A DNA stretch of 64,000 bases from Nautilus pompilius (lineage: Eukaryota > Mollusca > Cephalopoda > Nautilida > Nautilidae): assembly GCA_018389105.1 (NCBI GenBank), contig JACATO010001081.1:1-64000 (forward strand). The letters run 5' to 3'. A model generated the notes under the pieces. The model was not told the origin of the DNA and did not search any database. It worked only from the letters and a program-made list of their open reading frames with translations. A program made the translations under genes and the position numbers. This document shows positions 9,989 to 21,757 of the stretch, in pieces (within the stretch, counting starts at the first letter, position 1; each line of letters begins with the position of its first letter).

Positions 9989-12900
9989 GATTCACATCGA
10001 TCGCCAGATGACAGTTTACACCTGTGATATGATTACGATTCCTACTTACATTACCCGGCACTCCAACACAACAACCATCGGGTTTCAAACGTCCCCGCTT
10101 CTCCAGGTAATCGGTTGGGAAAATCACTATCAATGTAAGTTCCTCTCGCGGCTTCCGTCTCGGATGCTGACACGGCGGAGTTGATAAAAAGTTTCCTTTT
10201 ACGTTTATAGATTTATATGGTTTGCTGGCTCTTCTCCATCTTAGCCGTTGCTTTGTCGTCGTTAGTCGGGGCGCCTAGACTAGTTATCTCGCCGAAATTC
10301 ATATTACTCGTGAAACGATCGTTGTTCACGTTATCATCCACATAAGATGTATTAGCAGCCTCTGGGTCACTAGTTTTCTAAATGAATCGTTTTGTTATTT
10401 TGTCATATCGTCAATACATTTTGAATTATTCACATACTTACCATTTGTTGCCCCTCCCAACCAAATTATTATTATTATTAATTGAATTTTCAATATTTAC
10501 AATTTTTTTGGTGCTGGGTTTAAATCCATCATTCAATACTCACTACTACTATCATAATTTGTTTTATAATACATATAAAATTCATAACCATCTCGGTGGT
10601 GTGGCAAACGTATATTTTAACATTTTTAGTGTTGTGAAAAGTTCTTGCAATTCCTTCTGAAAACCAAGGTCTGTATTTCTTTAACCTTTGTACATGTGTT
10701 TTTAAAGAGCCGAATTACTCTCCAACCCAAAGCGATGTGTTTAATGATTTAAGAAAAAATATTAATTATAAATCCAGTATTAAAATCCGATTATTATCTT
10801 TATCAAATACCTTAAATTAATTAAATTAATAACACGATTACTTTTAGAATCTGGTTCTGTCCGACATACGTGTATTTGTTATACTAAGCCACCTTCATAT
10901 TTCTTGTTAATTCCACCATTGAAATTAACGAGATTCTTAATAGTTATGATTTTACGAACATCTAGTTTTCGATCTTCGGTCATTAAAGTCGTACCACCTG
11001 ATTTTAATAAATGTTATGTTTTAAAGTAGAAGATACCACCGTTTTCTATCTCACAGTGACCGAACTTGCTTACATTTACTAGTTAAAAATTAAATAGAGA
11101 ACTCGCTGCTTCTATAGGCGACCTGAGATGGTTATTTACGAAAATCCACAATCGCTTTCTCAATAGTTTTTCTATATTCTCTAATGTTAGAGAACTTACG
11201 TAGAATTATACATTCAGGGGTATAACTTAATTTATTAAAATTCTCAACTAATTTTATGTCGTTGTTTGATTCCCCCCCTACTATCTTCAATCGCGAGATA
11301 ATAATAAGTCGTAGAAGATATTCAAACTAAAGTCCTCAGTAATAATTGAAAAGCAAGGGGAGGAAAAAATAGACATAAATCTGGCATCACATAAAGGTGA
11401 GACAGGAAATAAATAATTCTGATGTTCGTTCTTCTTCTTATATAAGATATTAATAATCTCTAATCTCTTTCTTCTTTTTTTTTTTAACCTAAAAATTATC
11501 GTGTTTTATTTCACCAGAGACAGTAACTAGAATTCCATCTACCTTACGACCATCCAGCATCTCTTAGATGTTTAATTGCACCTGTAACTTGTAATTAATT
11601 TATTTAATCGGCTTAAAATAAGTTTTTAAAAAATCTGATCTCTGTTTGAAAGTCTAAAATCTATTTTATCCTTTCCACTAAACTCAGTAGAAAAAATTTT
11701 TTTTAAATATAGGTTAAAAGAAAATATTAGCTGAATAAGGCCACGCACACACACGCACGCACACACACACACAGACACACACACACACACACACCGCCAC
11801 GCACGCACACACACACAAAAGATATCTTTATTAGGTTCGCGCCGAATCTACATTTAAAGCACCAATTCTGTTCCTGTTCGGTTCGGTTTACGGCGAACGG
11901 CATCTTGAATAAAACCTTAGCTTTATTTTTAAAACTATACTTCCCACGACGAATCCATCTGAATAATCGACATCACCGGTCACCGAGATATGTTTCTAAA
12001 CGGTGAATCAGGTTTTAACCCTTCGCCAGCCAAGCACCACCGGGGGGGGGGGAGTTGGGGATAAGCATCTATCCTGTTTTCTCTTTTCTATTCCCCTGTT
12101 GCTTCTCAAACTACACAGCCGCACTCTCCCCCTCCTCATCCTCATCCTCCAAGAAAAACTCGCAGCTTTTCGCATCTAAAGAAGGTAAGGTAAAATATCC
12201 AGTACATTCGGTTAAATATCGTTGCGAGGCTTTACATCAGCTAAGCTGTACACGTACAGAAATAAGCCAAACAAGGTTTGCGGTTGTAAGTGGTCCAGGT
12301 ATCGTGATGAGTTGATGGCCCTTTCCTCGTATTTAGAACTTAACTGCAGCGATCGAAGTCGTAAACATAATCTACAGATGTCGCCGATCTACAGGTGGCA
12401 CATACGGAAAATCTGCCTGTTTACCGGTGACTTGGGAACTTGTTCGAGATACTTTACATACATGGAATATATAAGTTTTATTTATTCTAGGAGATTCTAG
12501 AATTGCAAACAGCTTTTTGTTGTTGTTGTTGTTGGTTAATTAATGAAAAAAGACATATTTAGTAAATGTAATATTTAATTATCCTCAGTTGTGTGTTTTA
12601 ATATTTAAAAAAAAAACTCAATATTTAAAATATCACCTAATGTTTTTAATGGTACTTTTTTCGGTTTTAAAACTAGAGAGAAGAAGAAAATAAGCTTGTT
12701 GGTTTCCGATGTTTCAGCCACAAATATTCCTGATAATTCTTACACCTGGTCTCACAGACGTTCACGTTTTCTCGAACGTTCGGAGGAGTTTTTACCGGAG
12801 ATCAGATGAATCCAGGTGGATATTTTTTTTTTTTTTTGTTTTAAACACAATGGTTTCCGGATAAGACCTTTTAACAGACAAGGTAGTGAACGATAACTGA

Positions 12901-13081
12901 CACCTGGCCTATCACCTGTCAGCAGGGACAGCATGGTTCGTTGACAGCGCAGCAATCGATGTCGGGAGCACCGAGCAACAACCCACCGTGTCACCGAATA
13001 AATCCGATTGGGTGGCGCAACTTGTGGCTGTGTTTTTGTCGTAATCCGTAACCGGTCAAGGAAACGCATCAGATGTCCGTG

Positions 13082-13083
<2 letters not shown>
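9989..13083. other. AT-rich stretch, no gene seen
   Basis: About 3 kb without a supported gene. It includes a CA repeat (listed separately), several short T or A runs and a G run near 12044-12052. Open frames in it are short and motif-free. Confidence 0.5.
11741..11817. repeat. (CA)n microsatellite
   Basis: CA/CG-interrupted dinucleotide repeat of about 75 bp. Alternating purine-pyrimidine DNA of this kind is Z-DNA prone. Confidence 0.95.

Positions 13084-13133
<50 letters not shown>
13084..13133. repeat. (TC)n microsatellite
   Basis: About 50 bp of pure TC repeat. Confidence 0.95.
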
Positions 13134-13136
<3 letters not shown>

Positions 13137-13595
13137 GGACGTCTCTCTCTGTCTTCTGTAAGTTCTTCACAAACAACGACGAGTCTTTTGTTTCAAAAGG
13201 GAGACATCTAACGATGTATTTAACAGATGTGGTGTTTAAGGTGGGGCCAGGTTTGCATTATTAAAAATACTTAATGTTAAAGATTTTTTTCCTCTGTGAG
13301 TTTTCCTTTTCTCGTAGTCACAGGTGGAAATAATATATATATATATATATTTATTTTTTTTAAACCCAAATATTGCTTCTATCACAGATATTTCTACGAA
13401 ATTAAACTCATCTGAGTCGGTCGGGGGAATTTTTGTCGAGGACCCGACAAATACAGAAGTAAAAATATTTTTTTTTCCCGCATTTATATTAATATTTTTA
13501 AAACGTAGATCGCTCAGCCATTCAAACTGTTAGCTTCATTCATTCCCCCCCCCCACAGGTACCCCATTTTAGACCAACGAAAAGGTACGTTTATA

Positions 13596-14512
13596 GGGAT
13601 GCTGCCAAGGATGGGAAGAGAGAAAGATTCTCGTTATTGTCCCAATCTTGAATCGATTATAGGGATGCTGCCAAGGATGGGAAGAGAGAAAGATTCTCGT
13701 TATTGTCCCCATCTTGAATCGATTATAGGGATGCTGCCAAGGATGGGAAGAGAGAAAAATTCTCGTTATTGTCCCCATCTTGAATCGATTATAGGGATGC
13801 TGCCAAGGATGGGAAGAGAGAAAGATTCTCGTTATTGTCCCCATCTTGAATCGATTATAGGGATGCTGCCAAGGATGGGAAGAGAGAAAAATTCTCGTTA
13901 TTGTCCCCATCTTGAATCGATTATAGGGATGCTGCCAAGGATGGGAAGAGAGAAAGATTCTCGTTATTGTCCCCATCTTGAATCGATTATAGGGATGCTG
14001 CCAAGGATGGGAAGAGAGAAAGATTCTCGTTATTGTCCCTATCTTGAATCGATTATAGGGATGCTGCCAAGGATGGAAGAGAGAAAGATTCTCGTTATTG
14101 TCCCTATCTTGAATCGATTATAGGGATGCTGCCAAGGATGGGAAGAGAGAAAGATTCTCGTTATTGTCCCTATCTTGAATCGATTATAGGGATGCTGCCA
14201 AGGATGGGAAGAGAGAAAGATTCTCGTTATTGTCCCCATCTTGAATCGATTATAGGGATGCTGCCAAGGATGGGAAGAGAGAAAGATTCTCGTTATTGTC
14301 CCCATCTTGAATCGATTATAGGGATGCTGCCAAGGATGGGAGAGAGAAAGATTCTCGTTATTGTCCCCATCTTGAATCGATTATAGGGTGCTGCCAAGGA
14401 TGGGAAGAGAGAAAGATTCTCGTTATTGTCCCCATCTTGAATCGATTATAGGGATGCTGCCAAGGATGGGAAGAGAGAAAGATTCTCGTTATTGTCCCTA
14501 TCTTTGAATCGA
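13596..14512. repeat. 66-bp minisatellite, about 14 copies
   Basis: Near-identical tandem 66-bp units, each starting GGGATGCTGCCAAGGATGGG and ending near GAATCGATTATA. Variation is limited to a few positions (CCCC or CCCT, AAAGAT or AAAAAT) plus single-base deletions in units near 14070, 14340 and 14388. Each unit carries ATCGAT, a known CUX/onecut-type binding core. Since 66 is 22 codons, both strands have long open frames broken exactly where single bases were lost, so they track the repeat and not selection. The high identity suggests recent expansion or homogenisation. Confidence 0.97.
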
Positions 14513-16500
14513 CAGAAAAACTACGATCGGTCATGACGTCAGTTGTGTACTTTGAGTGTGTTTAGATCGTTGGTATTAATGGGAGCCTTCTGTATTTAAA
14601 TTAAATTAGGAAAACTTATCGAAATAAAGAAGACGAAAACTTTTAATTTGATTTCCAACCGCGATTCGTTGTTCGCTTGTCGATGTATTTTTTTTTTAAT
14701 ATCGCGATGATTTTAAAAGAAAAGCTGGGCTTGTTCTACTTCGTATGAGCGCAGCGATGGGACAATGTCCTGATCGGGGAAGAGGTGGGGGGAAATACCT
14801 GCGCCGCCCCCTCCCCCTTTTTCATTAATCTAACCCGTATAAAATAGCGGGGACATGGAGATTTATTCCCAAACCAAAGTAATGAAACGGAGCCGGTCTG
14901 TGAATACGAATAACATTCTTTCTGAGCGACGGGAGATGACAGTGAAATATCGGTAATAAGAATTCCGGGGGGATCAAAGAAAGGAAGTCAGAGGTGACAG
15001 GTATGCTTTGCACCTGAAAAAATGATCATTTACCACGCTTGTCAGGGTTTTTATTTTTCTGATGTATCCCCGAACTCCACGTCATCGGATGGCGGGCGAA
15101 GAGGGACGGAAGGAGGAGGAACCGGCAGAGGAGAATGTCTACGGACCTGGGTACAATCGGCGGGTACAGGGGGGGGGTGTGGGGCTGGCGAAGTGCCACG
15201 GCCAGAACAGCTGAACGCTTCAGAATCGCGGCATCTTAATTACATCTCCTACGCGGGCACCCTTTGATGTTTGCCGAAACGGGCGGCGAAATGCGTTTCG
15301 GAAGAGATTAACCAAAAAAAAAAAAAACAAAAAAAAAAGAGTGGGGGTGTGTTATCGTTATTAGTTAACAAGGCAGTTTACAGCGAGCGGACGGCAGTCA
15401 AGAAGTATTTTTTAAATTAAAAAAAAAAGGGGGGGTTTAACAATAGCCGCCACCGTGACCAGCGAGTACTCTAACGCTGCGTGTCGTCTCCTGCCGCCGC
15501 CGCGACCAGCGAGTACTCTAACACTGCGTATCGTCTCCTGCCGCCGCATGTTCCGGGGATTCCTGACTTCAGCCACCTGGCGGGGCCTGTCGCTGGAATA
15601 CAGCTCCGACTTAACGAGGCTCTTCGCCGCCACTACTCCGGACCACGCGCCAAACGCACCCCTGGCCGCCAACACCACCCACCCCCCCCCCGCTTCACCC
15701 GATCGGCCATTTCCTCTGCAGGGAGCGCATCCGCGATCAAAACGCCAACTAGATCTGTCCCCCAAAAGTCCCCTAACCTCCCTCCCCTGTTGGTCCCGGT
15801 CCCAGTCACTTTCCGAGTAAACGTGACGTCGTCGACGCGGACTCTGTCGTCCTGAGGATGAGGGAGAAAGCAACAAAACTGAAAAATATTTTAAATAGAA
15901 AAGACACGATTCGGTGTTTACCTGTGCCGAAGGTGTTACAGGTAAATCTTGATCGGGTTCCACCCTGATCGCCGCTCAAGTCTCCCACCCACCCACCCCC
16001 CACAACTCCGGCTTTTCAACAATAATATGTAATCTACCCTCTGGTTCCGAGTTTCTACTCGCTAGCAACAGCCTAGTAAGGAATAAATAGCTACTGCTGC
16101 AGAGCACCTGTTTGTGAAACAGGTGTCGTAACCCCCGTCTCCCATATATATATATATCTCCTGCTCCGTAACCGGATTAATGAAGAGAATAACTGATTTC
16201 CCCGAAGCTTCATTAAACGTGAACATTTTACTGTAGTTTAAAGAGTTTTTTCCGAATTATATCCTTATTGCTAATTATGCGGGCTGTTTGTTTATGGTTC
16301 GCAAAACGACGATTGATTAATTATTACGTATGGAATTTAGGAAAAAATTAAGTATAGTACAGGTTAAAATCATTTAATAATGGGAGATAACGGATATTCA
16401 TATGCACATATTAATTCATTTAAATTAAATAAATTCTCAGTTATTATTAAATCCCTTAGGTAGCCATAATCGTTGCTTATATAGGTTAGTGACATGTAAC
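14513..16500. other. GC-variable stretch, no gene supported
   Basis: Long frames on both strands at 15412-15963 overlap each other and cross a GC-rich segment. They lack a recognisable domain and I treat them as chance. A 47-bp tandem duplication at 15457-15548 is listed separately. TGACGTCA occurs once near 14535, just outside the 66-bp array. Confidence 0.45.
15457..15548. repeat. 47-bp tandem duplication, two copies
   Basis: Two copies of a GC-rich unit beginning GACCAGCGAGTACTCTAAC and ending in CCGCCGC, at about 15457 and 15504, differing at only a few positions. Confidence 0.85.
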
Positions 16501-16716
16501 CGAGGCAGCTTCCTGCTTGATAGACAGGCTTGTTATTGCGCTATCAGCATGTTATTTCAGTGTTTATCTCATTCCCGATATGTCACTGTTATCCCACATT
16601 GAACTGGCGCAGACGGGCTGCTTTGTGCCAGCCTTAAGAAACCCAGGCCGGAGCACTGTCAAGGTGACACTGGTATGGGGCAGGTGCCCACGTCAACAAT
16701 AAACAACGGCTTGCTT

Positions 16717-16764
16717 ATTGGGGGCCAATAAAAGGATGGTTAGGTAGAATTTGTATTATAAAGG
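16717..16764 (+). promoter_or_regulatory. Candidate CCAAT/TATA core promoter
   Basis: An inverted CCAAT (ATTGG) at 16717-16721 and a direct CCAAT at 16725-16729 lie about 30 bp upstream of TATAAAGG at 16757-16764. Spacing fits a TATA-type animal promoter with a start site near 16788. Motifs are seen; activity is inference. Confidence 0.35.
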
Positions 16765-17101
16765 TAAAATAGGACGCAAGACTTGAATCAACGCAATGTT
16801 TGGCTGGGATAGTTGGGCCTCTGTGCGCCACCCGTCGTTCTCAAGTTACTACAAACTGCTTATTTATCTTATTATCTTTTTTCAAGTTAAAAATCCAGAG
16901 CAAATTCCGGACTATTTGTGTAGCAGCCCCAGCCACCACCTGACTAACCTCCCCTTAATGATCCCGAAGCAGGGACCATAACTTTTGTATATGTGGTCTA
17001 TAATAGACGAACACTCGTGTGAATGTGGGCTCCGAATATTCTCGAAGCCATGTTTATAATTGACTAATTAATGTGTCAACTTGTTTTTTTTTTATTTCCA
17101 G

Positions 17102-17500
17102 AAGACTAAGTCAGGTGGTAAGATGGCTGCCAGGAGAAATACTTCTCCTTGGTTCCTTCTTCTGTTGGCAGTTGTCAGCCGACGCTGGAAAAGGTCAACG
17201 TGCGGTCACAGCGCCCCGTGCTTACAGAGAAGTATGCACATGGACCTGTCACACAACGTTAAGAATACAATCAGTCTGCTGCAAGCCACCCAGAAGATAC
17301 CCGACTTCCGTCAAAGTTCAGCAAAACTCATTCCTAGTATTTTCTGGAGCATGGCGCCACTGGTACAAAAGGGAGACTATAAAACAATTATAGACACAAA
17401 CAAAAAAAAAAAATACGATCGAAGGGAAGTAACTCTACCTAAAATATTAGATTGGCGTGGTGCAGATCAGCCACTTACGATATCAGAGAGAGAGCTATAA
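17102..17500 (+). CDS. Candidate exon with signal-peptide-like start, unrecognised
   Basis: A polypyrimidine tract ends in an AG acceptor at 17100-17101. Downstream, ATG at 17123 sits in AAGATGGCTGCC, a strong start context that also matches the YY1 motif. The frame encodes a basic start followed by a hydrophobic run (PWFLLLLAVV), resembling a secretory signal peptide, and remains open to about 17500. The rest has no recognised domain and ends beyond a lysine run from poly-A. The neighbouring frame is also open and cysteine-containing, so the true frame is unclear. With the CCAAT/TATA candidate 350 bp upstream it could be exon 2 of a small secreted-protein gene, or a chance frame. Confidence 0.2.
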   Translation, partial: KTKSGGKMAARRNTSPWFLLLLAVVSRRWKRSTCGHSAPCLQRSMHMDLSHNVKNTISLLQATQKIPDFRQSSAKLIPSIFWSMAPLVQKGDYKTIIDTNKKKKYDRREVTLPKILDWRGADQPLTISEREL

Positions 17501-17934
17501 CAAAAATAAGTCGCATCAATTGATAGAGGTTAAAGAATTAAAATAGGAAAGGAATGAGACAGTCGAGGGACAGGAAAAAGCCTAACACTGACCGAACTAA
17601 ATTTTAACGGAATAAAAACGACTTTCTAATCCTTGTAGTGCGAGGTTTATCATTTCTAATTTTGTTTATAGAAACACCTTTCATGGATTTTGATAATTGA
17701 GGCGTTTTCCTATAGCAAAACTATTGTTAATTAGTCCGTGTCGCATCCGTGACGGTTATTGGGGACTTTGAAAGACAATGTCGTCGATAAAGCGCAGCCA
17801 GATCTCACACTGCAGTTTCATTCCTTCATAGTAACTTAAAGTAACGAATCGTTAAAAAATGCAGATTAAATTTAATAAATATGACAGGAATATATTCGAA
17901 TAATTAAGATAATCCATTTGTCGAAGAAACTACT
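17501..17934. other. AT-rich spacer, no gene seen
   Basis: Nothing recognised between the exon candidate and the transposon cluster. Confidence 0.5.
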
Positions 17935-20334
17935 CATGTGTGTCGAACACAGACATTTAACAAACCGGAAACTAGTAATTTCCTGCATTTTAAAAACCAC
18001 TACAAATATCAGGTCGTCACAAAAGTTTTGTCGGTTTTCGTATTATGCTAATTTGGGGTTGATTTGTTGCCTGCTTGTGAAGGTTTATGTAGATAAGCTA
18101 CATATCGTTTAGTAGCGTGTGCTTTGGCATAAATTATGCAAAACCTACCCTTTTAAAAATCATAAAATGGGTATTTGTTTCAGTGTTCCGAGTGAAGCAG
18201 GCAGGGATAGAAAGGTTTGCGTGACATTTTGCTTCACGAATTCAAACCAGACCACGAATCGAGCGAGGCGACTCGTGACATTAAGCGACCAGGGGGCGAG
18301 GACACAGAAAATGAGAGCACGACGTCCTTCCAGCTGTCATGACGACCGTTTGAAAGCCTCAGTTGAAGCCGATCCAAGAAAAACAATGCGAGAAATTGCT
18401 GGAGAGCTCGACGTAAGCGCTGCAACTGTTTCACGGCATCTTGACGGCAATCGGTCAGGTGATAAGGCTTGACAGGTGGGTGCCTCACGAGTTGAATGAA
18501 CAGCAAAATCATCGATTGGAAATCTGCTCTTCGCTTGTCATCAGAAACAAAAACGACCCATTTCTTGACCGAACCATTACGTGTGATGAAAAATGGATCT
18601 TTTGCGACAATCGCAAACGATCAGAACAGTGACTCGACAGAGACAAGGCGTCTAATCACATTCCAAAACCCAGACTCCACCCAAAGAAGGTCATGGTCAC
18701 TGTCTGGTGGACCGAAACTGGTGTCATTCACTATAACTTGTTGTAACCTGGTGAAACCATCACAGCTGAAAGGTACTGTCGTGAATTAAACATTGTTCAT
18801 CAGTATCTCTCCAAACGACTGCCGGCATTGGTGAATCGAAGTGGCCCAATCCTGCTCCACGACAATGCTCGGTCCTCATGTTGCAAAAGTGACTCCTCAG
18901 AAACTGAACACGTTGGGGTACCAAGTTCTCCCTCACCCATCCTATTCACCAAACCTTTCTCCCACAGATTACCCTTTTCAAACATCCCGACAGCTTCATC
19001 CGTATGTGATCCTTCTCCAATCAAGCAGCAACTGAAACTGCCTTCCAACAGTTTATCAACTCCACCAATCCAGATTTTTTTTTCAAAATGACATAAATGC
19101 GCTTGTAACTCGTTGGTAGAAGTGAACTGATTGTAGTGGAACTTACATTGGTTAATGAACTACACGTTCAGCAGTGATATGAAGTCTCATTGTTGCGGTA
19201 AAAACTGACAAAATTTTTGTAACTATCTAAAATTTGAAGCTTTCGATATAACTGGAGTGATCAGATCTGAGGTATAGGTTTGTGGATGGTGTAACTTACC
19301 TGGATATTATTCTAAGTTTACTTAAGCTAGGAAATCGGTCCGTGGATTGCTTAGCCCAGCTGTAGCATCTTCCATAGACGATGATGGTTCGCCGATCTCC
19401 TCATTACCGGTCGTGCGACCGGGAAATAAAACGGACTGGAAGCCAGGCACGACAATTTTATAATCACGGGAATTTCGCTCGTAATAATGCGAGTTCGATC
19501 GAATTAAGAATAGAAATAAAATGTAATAATAATAATAATAATAATTCTAGGAGGCTGAATTAAAAATCCAATGATTTGTTTTTACTTTCCAGAGCTGTCA
19601 ATATTACAAGAGAACGTCTGTTGATAATGAAATCACCACGGTGCCCGTTTCTCTATAAGGTCCGCGTCTCATCATATGAGCGATGAGAAGATCTGAACGT
19701 CCTTATTGGATATTTTAAAGACGATTGATTAGAAAACCGGGCAAAGATGAGGAAGTGAAGTGTTCGGACCAGTCCGCATCCTTCAAATCAAGTCATCAGA
19801 TCAACCAACAAGTCTGGTATCTAATTCTAGTCTCAAGAACTTCGGAAGACGCCGGAGAGAGTAAGACTGGGCGGATCTAACGGGCTATGTTTCTCCAATA
19901 GAATTTTCTTACTCCCAGCCATTGAGTGTAATTTCTCGCATGGTTCTGCGTCATCAATTATTCATTTTCATGAGGATACAACGCCATTTAACTCCTCTGT
20001 TATTACCTGTACTCGGCCAAGTCGTCTGCAATCAGTTTCTGTCTCAAATTTGGCGAGTAGTCTGTGAAAACAAATATTACTGTACTCAGAAATCAATGAG
20101 TTCAATATTTCCGCACAGCGTATATCGGTGATGACTGAAGCCGTCGCTAAGATATCCACAACGTTAACATCATGTTTAACACCATTATATGTAGAATTTT
20201 TGGAAAGCGATTATCTCCCTTACAACCGAAACCGCTTTCATCTACATTATCTGCATCAACTACCTCATATGATGGATAACGAGATCGAGCTGACTGTACT
20301 TGATTATTTAAAAACTTATAATAACCAATCGTAA
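17935..20334 (+). repeat. Dispersed repeat copy A, interrupted by a mariner
   Basis: Sequence at 17935-18006 and 19230-20334 matches copy C (23877-25049) nearly base for base over most of its length; a mariner (18009-19227) splits it. An inverted partial match to 19230-19936 is copy B. The repeat holds TAGCCCAGCTGT at 19352 and GGTTCGCCGAT at 19386, spaced like the A and B boxes of a tRNA-derived polymerase III promoter. However, over 100 bp of repeat lies upstream of them, unlike a simple SINE. A TAA run sits at about 19523-19543. No coding capacity is recognised. Confidence 0.85.
18009..19227 (+). mobile_element. Mariner relic 1 (irritans-type, DD34D transposase)
   Basis: A 1.2 kb element with terminal inverted repeats (start TCAGGTCGTCACAAAAG; reverse of the end GATAGTTACAAAAA) and flanking TA at 18007-18008 and 19228-19229. 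The + strand holds a broken mariner transposase. The N-terminal helix-turn-helix region (LKASVEADPRKTMREIAGEL) is near 18351. A WVPHELNEQQNHR linker is near 18478. The catalytic aspartates are recognisable in CDEKWIFCDNRKR (near 18582), LLHDNAR (near 18850) and PTDYPF (near 18965). Stops and frameshifts separate these blocks, so it is inactive. It sits inside dispersed repeat copy A, and copy C shows the unfilled site. Confidence 0.93.
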
Positions 20335-21004
20335 ATATCACTCAATAATATTCGTGTATCGACACCCAGTGTTATCAGTTTCTTTCATTTTGTTCCATAT
20401 TTTTGGTTCAGAAAGATACTTTCTGGTTTTCTCGTCTCTCTTATTTAACAGGGATTGTCTCAGAATGTTTTATCATGATTGATAAACTGTCGATCACGAA
20501 CAAGAGATTGAAAAATAATCAGTAAAGTAACATTTATTAATTCTTATAAATTAATAAAGACCGTAGATATAAATAGATCGGTTAAAGGGAAGTAACTGTT
20601 ACCCTCATTAATTAACCCTTTTAGAACAATCAGTACAAAGTGAAAAAATCCGGTTAGTAATCATTCAATACAGAGTAATTACTGATTGACTGTACTAAAA
20701 ATATTTATAATGTACAAAATTTCGGTTTAAATGACGAGCGTCTTAGTCCACTCACCCCAACGAATAAAATCCGTAAGGAAAACATTCAGCGGAAGGAACG
20801 AGAGACAGAAAGACACAGAGCAAAGTTAGAATAATGGCCAAAACAACTACCGATCACAGATATGTAAATGTCTTCACTACACTCACGCACCGACATTCTA
20901 GCAGGTTAATTAGTGTACACAATACGCACAGCACATTCTCTCTCTCTCTCTCTCTCTCTAGAAAATGGAAAACATTTATTCAGAATTAGACTGACATCCA
21001 AAAG
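20335..21004. other. Spacer of the large inverted repeat
   Basis: Sequence between the arms of the mariner-containing palindrome. It contains a (TC)n run at about 20937-20959. No gene seen. Confidence 0.5.
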
Positions 21005-21348
21005 TTAATTACATTCCATGGCTGAAAGTAAAGAAATTCTATCGGGGAAAAATTACCCGTTAGATCCGTCCAGTCCTACTCTCTCCGTCGTCTTCCGAAG
21101 TTCATGAGACTAGAATTAGATACCAGACTTGTTGATTGATCAGATGGCTGGATTTGAAGGATGGGGACTGGCCCGAACACTTCATTTCCTCATCTTTGCC
21201 CGGTTTTCTAATCAATCGTCTTTAAAATGTCCATTGAGGACGTTCAGACCTTCTCATCGTTCATACGATGAGACGCGGACCTTATAGAGAAACGGGCACC
21301 TAAAAACAAATCATTGGATTTTTAATTCAACCTCCTACTACTACTACT

Positions 21349-21392
<44 letters not shown>

Positions 21393-21414
21393 TTATTATT
21401 ATTATATATTATTA

Positions 21415-21472
<58 letters not shown>

Positions 21473-21757
21473 ATTTCTTAATTCGATCGAACTCGTTTAT
21501 TACTAGTGAACTTTCCGTGATTATAAAATGTCGTGCCTGGCTTTCAGTCCGTTTTATTTCCCGGTCACCTGACCGGTAATGAAGAGATCGGCGACACATC
21601 ATCGTCTCTGGAAGATGTGCTACAGCTGAGCTAAGCAATCCACAGATTGATTTCTTAGCTATGTGAACTTAGAATAATATCCAGGTAAGTTACACCATCC
21701 ACAAACCTATACCTCAGATCTGATCACTCCAGTTATATCGAAAGCTTCAAATTATTA
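21005..21757 (-). repeat. Dispersed repeat copy B (inverted, partial)
   Basis: The reverse complement matches copy A from its mariner junction to about 19936 (and copy C likewise), with more substitutions than A against C. It is interrupted by a TAC/TTA trinucleotide expansion at about 21334-21471, where copies A and C have a short TAA run. The outer end abuts mariner relic 2 at the same position where copy A abuts mariner relic 1. Confidence 0.85.
21334..21471. repeat. (TAC)n/(TTA)n compound microsatellite
   Basis: About 135 bp of trinucleotide repeat. It corresponds to the short TAA run in the related repeats A and C, so it is an expansion within copy B. Confidence 0.9.

Noticed and set aside
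9894-10184. Frames containing poly-isoleucine or poly-aspartate
   Set aside because: Encoded by the ATC microsatellite; no other protein features.
13569-14386. Overlapping long frames on both strands with a 22-residue period
   Set aside because: Both strands are open because the unit is 66 bp. Frames end exactly at single-base deletions, so there is no sign of coding selection. The direct-repeat layout has no spacers, so it is not a CRISPR array either.
15412-15963. A 183-codon minus-strand frame with overlapping plus-strand frames
   Set aside because: Falls in a GC-rich stretch with few stops and crosses a 47-bp duplication. No recognisable domain on any of the three frames.
19922-20334. 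Open frames repeated identically at 24637-25025
   Set aside because: They lie in the dispersed repeat and are shared only because the repeat is duplicated. There are no motifs, and the minus strand is open to a similar degree.
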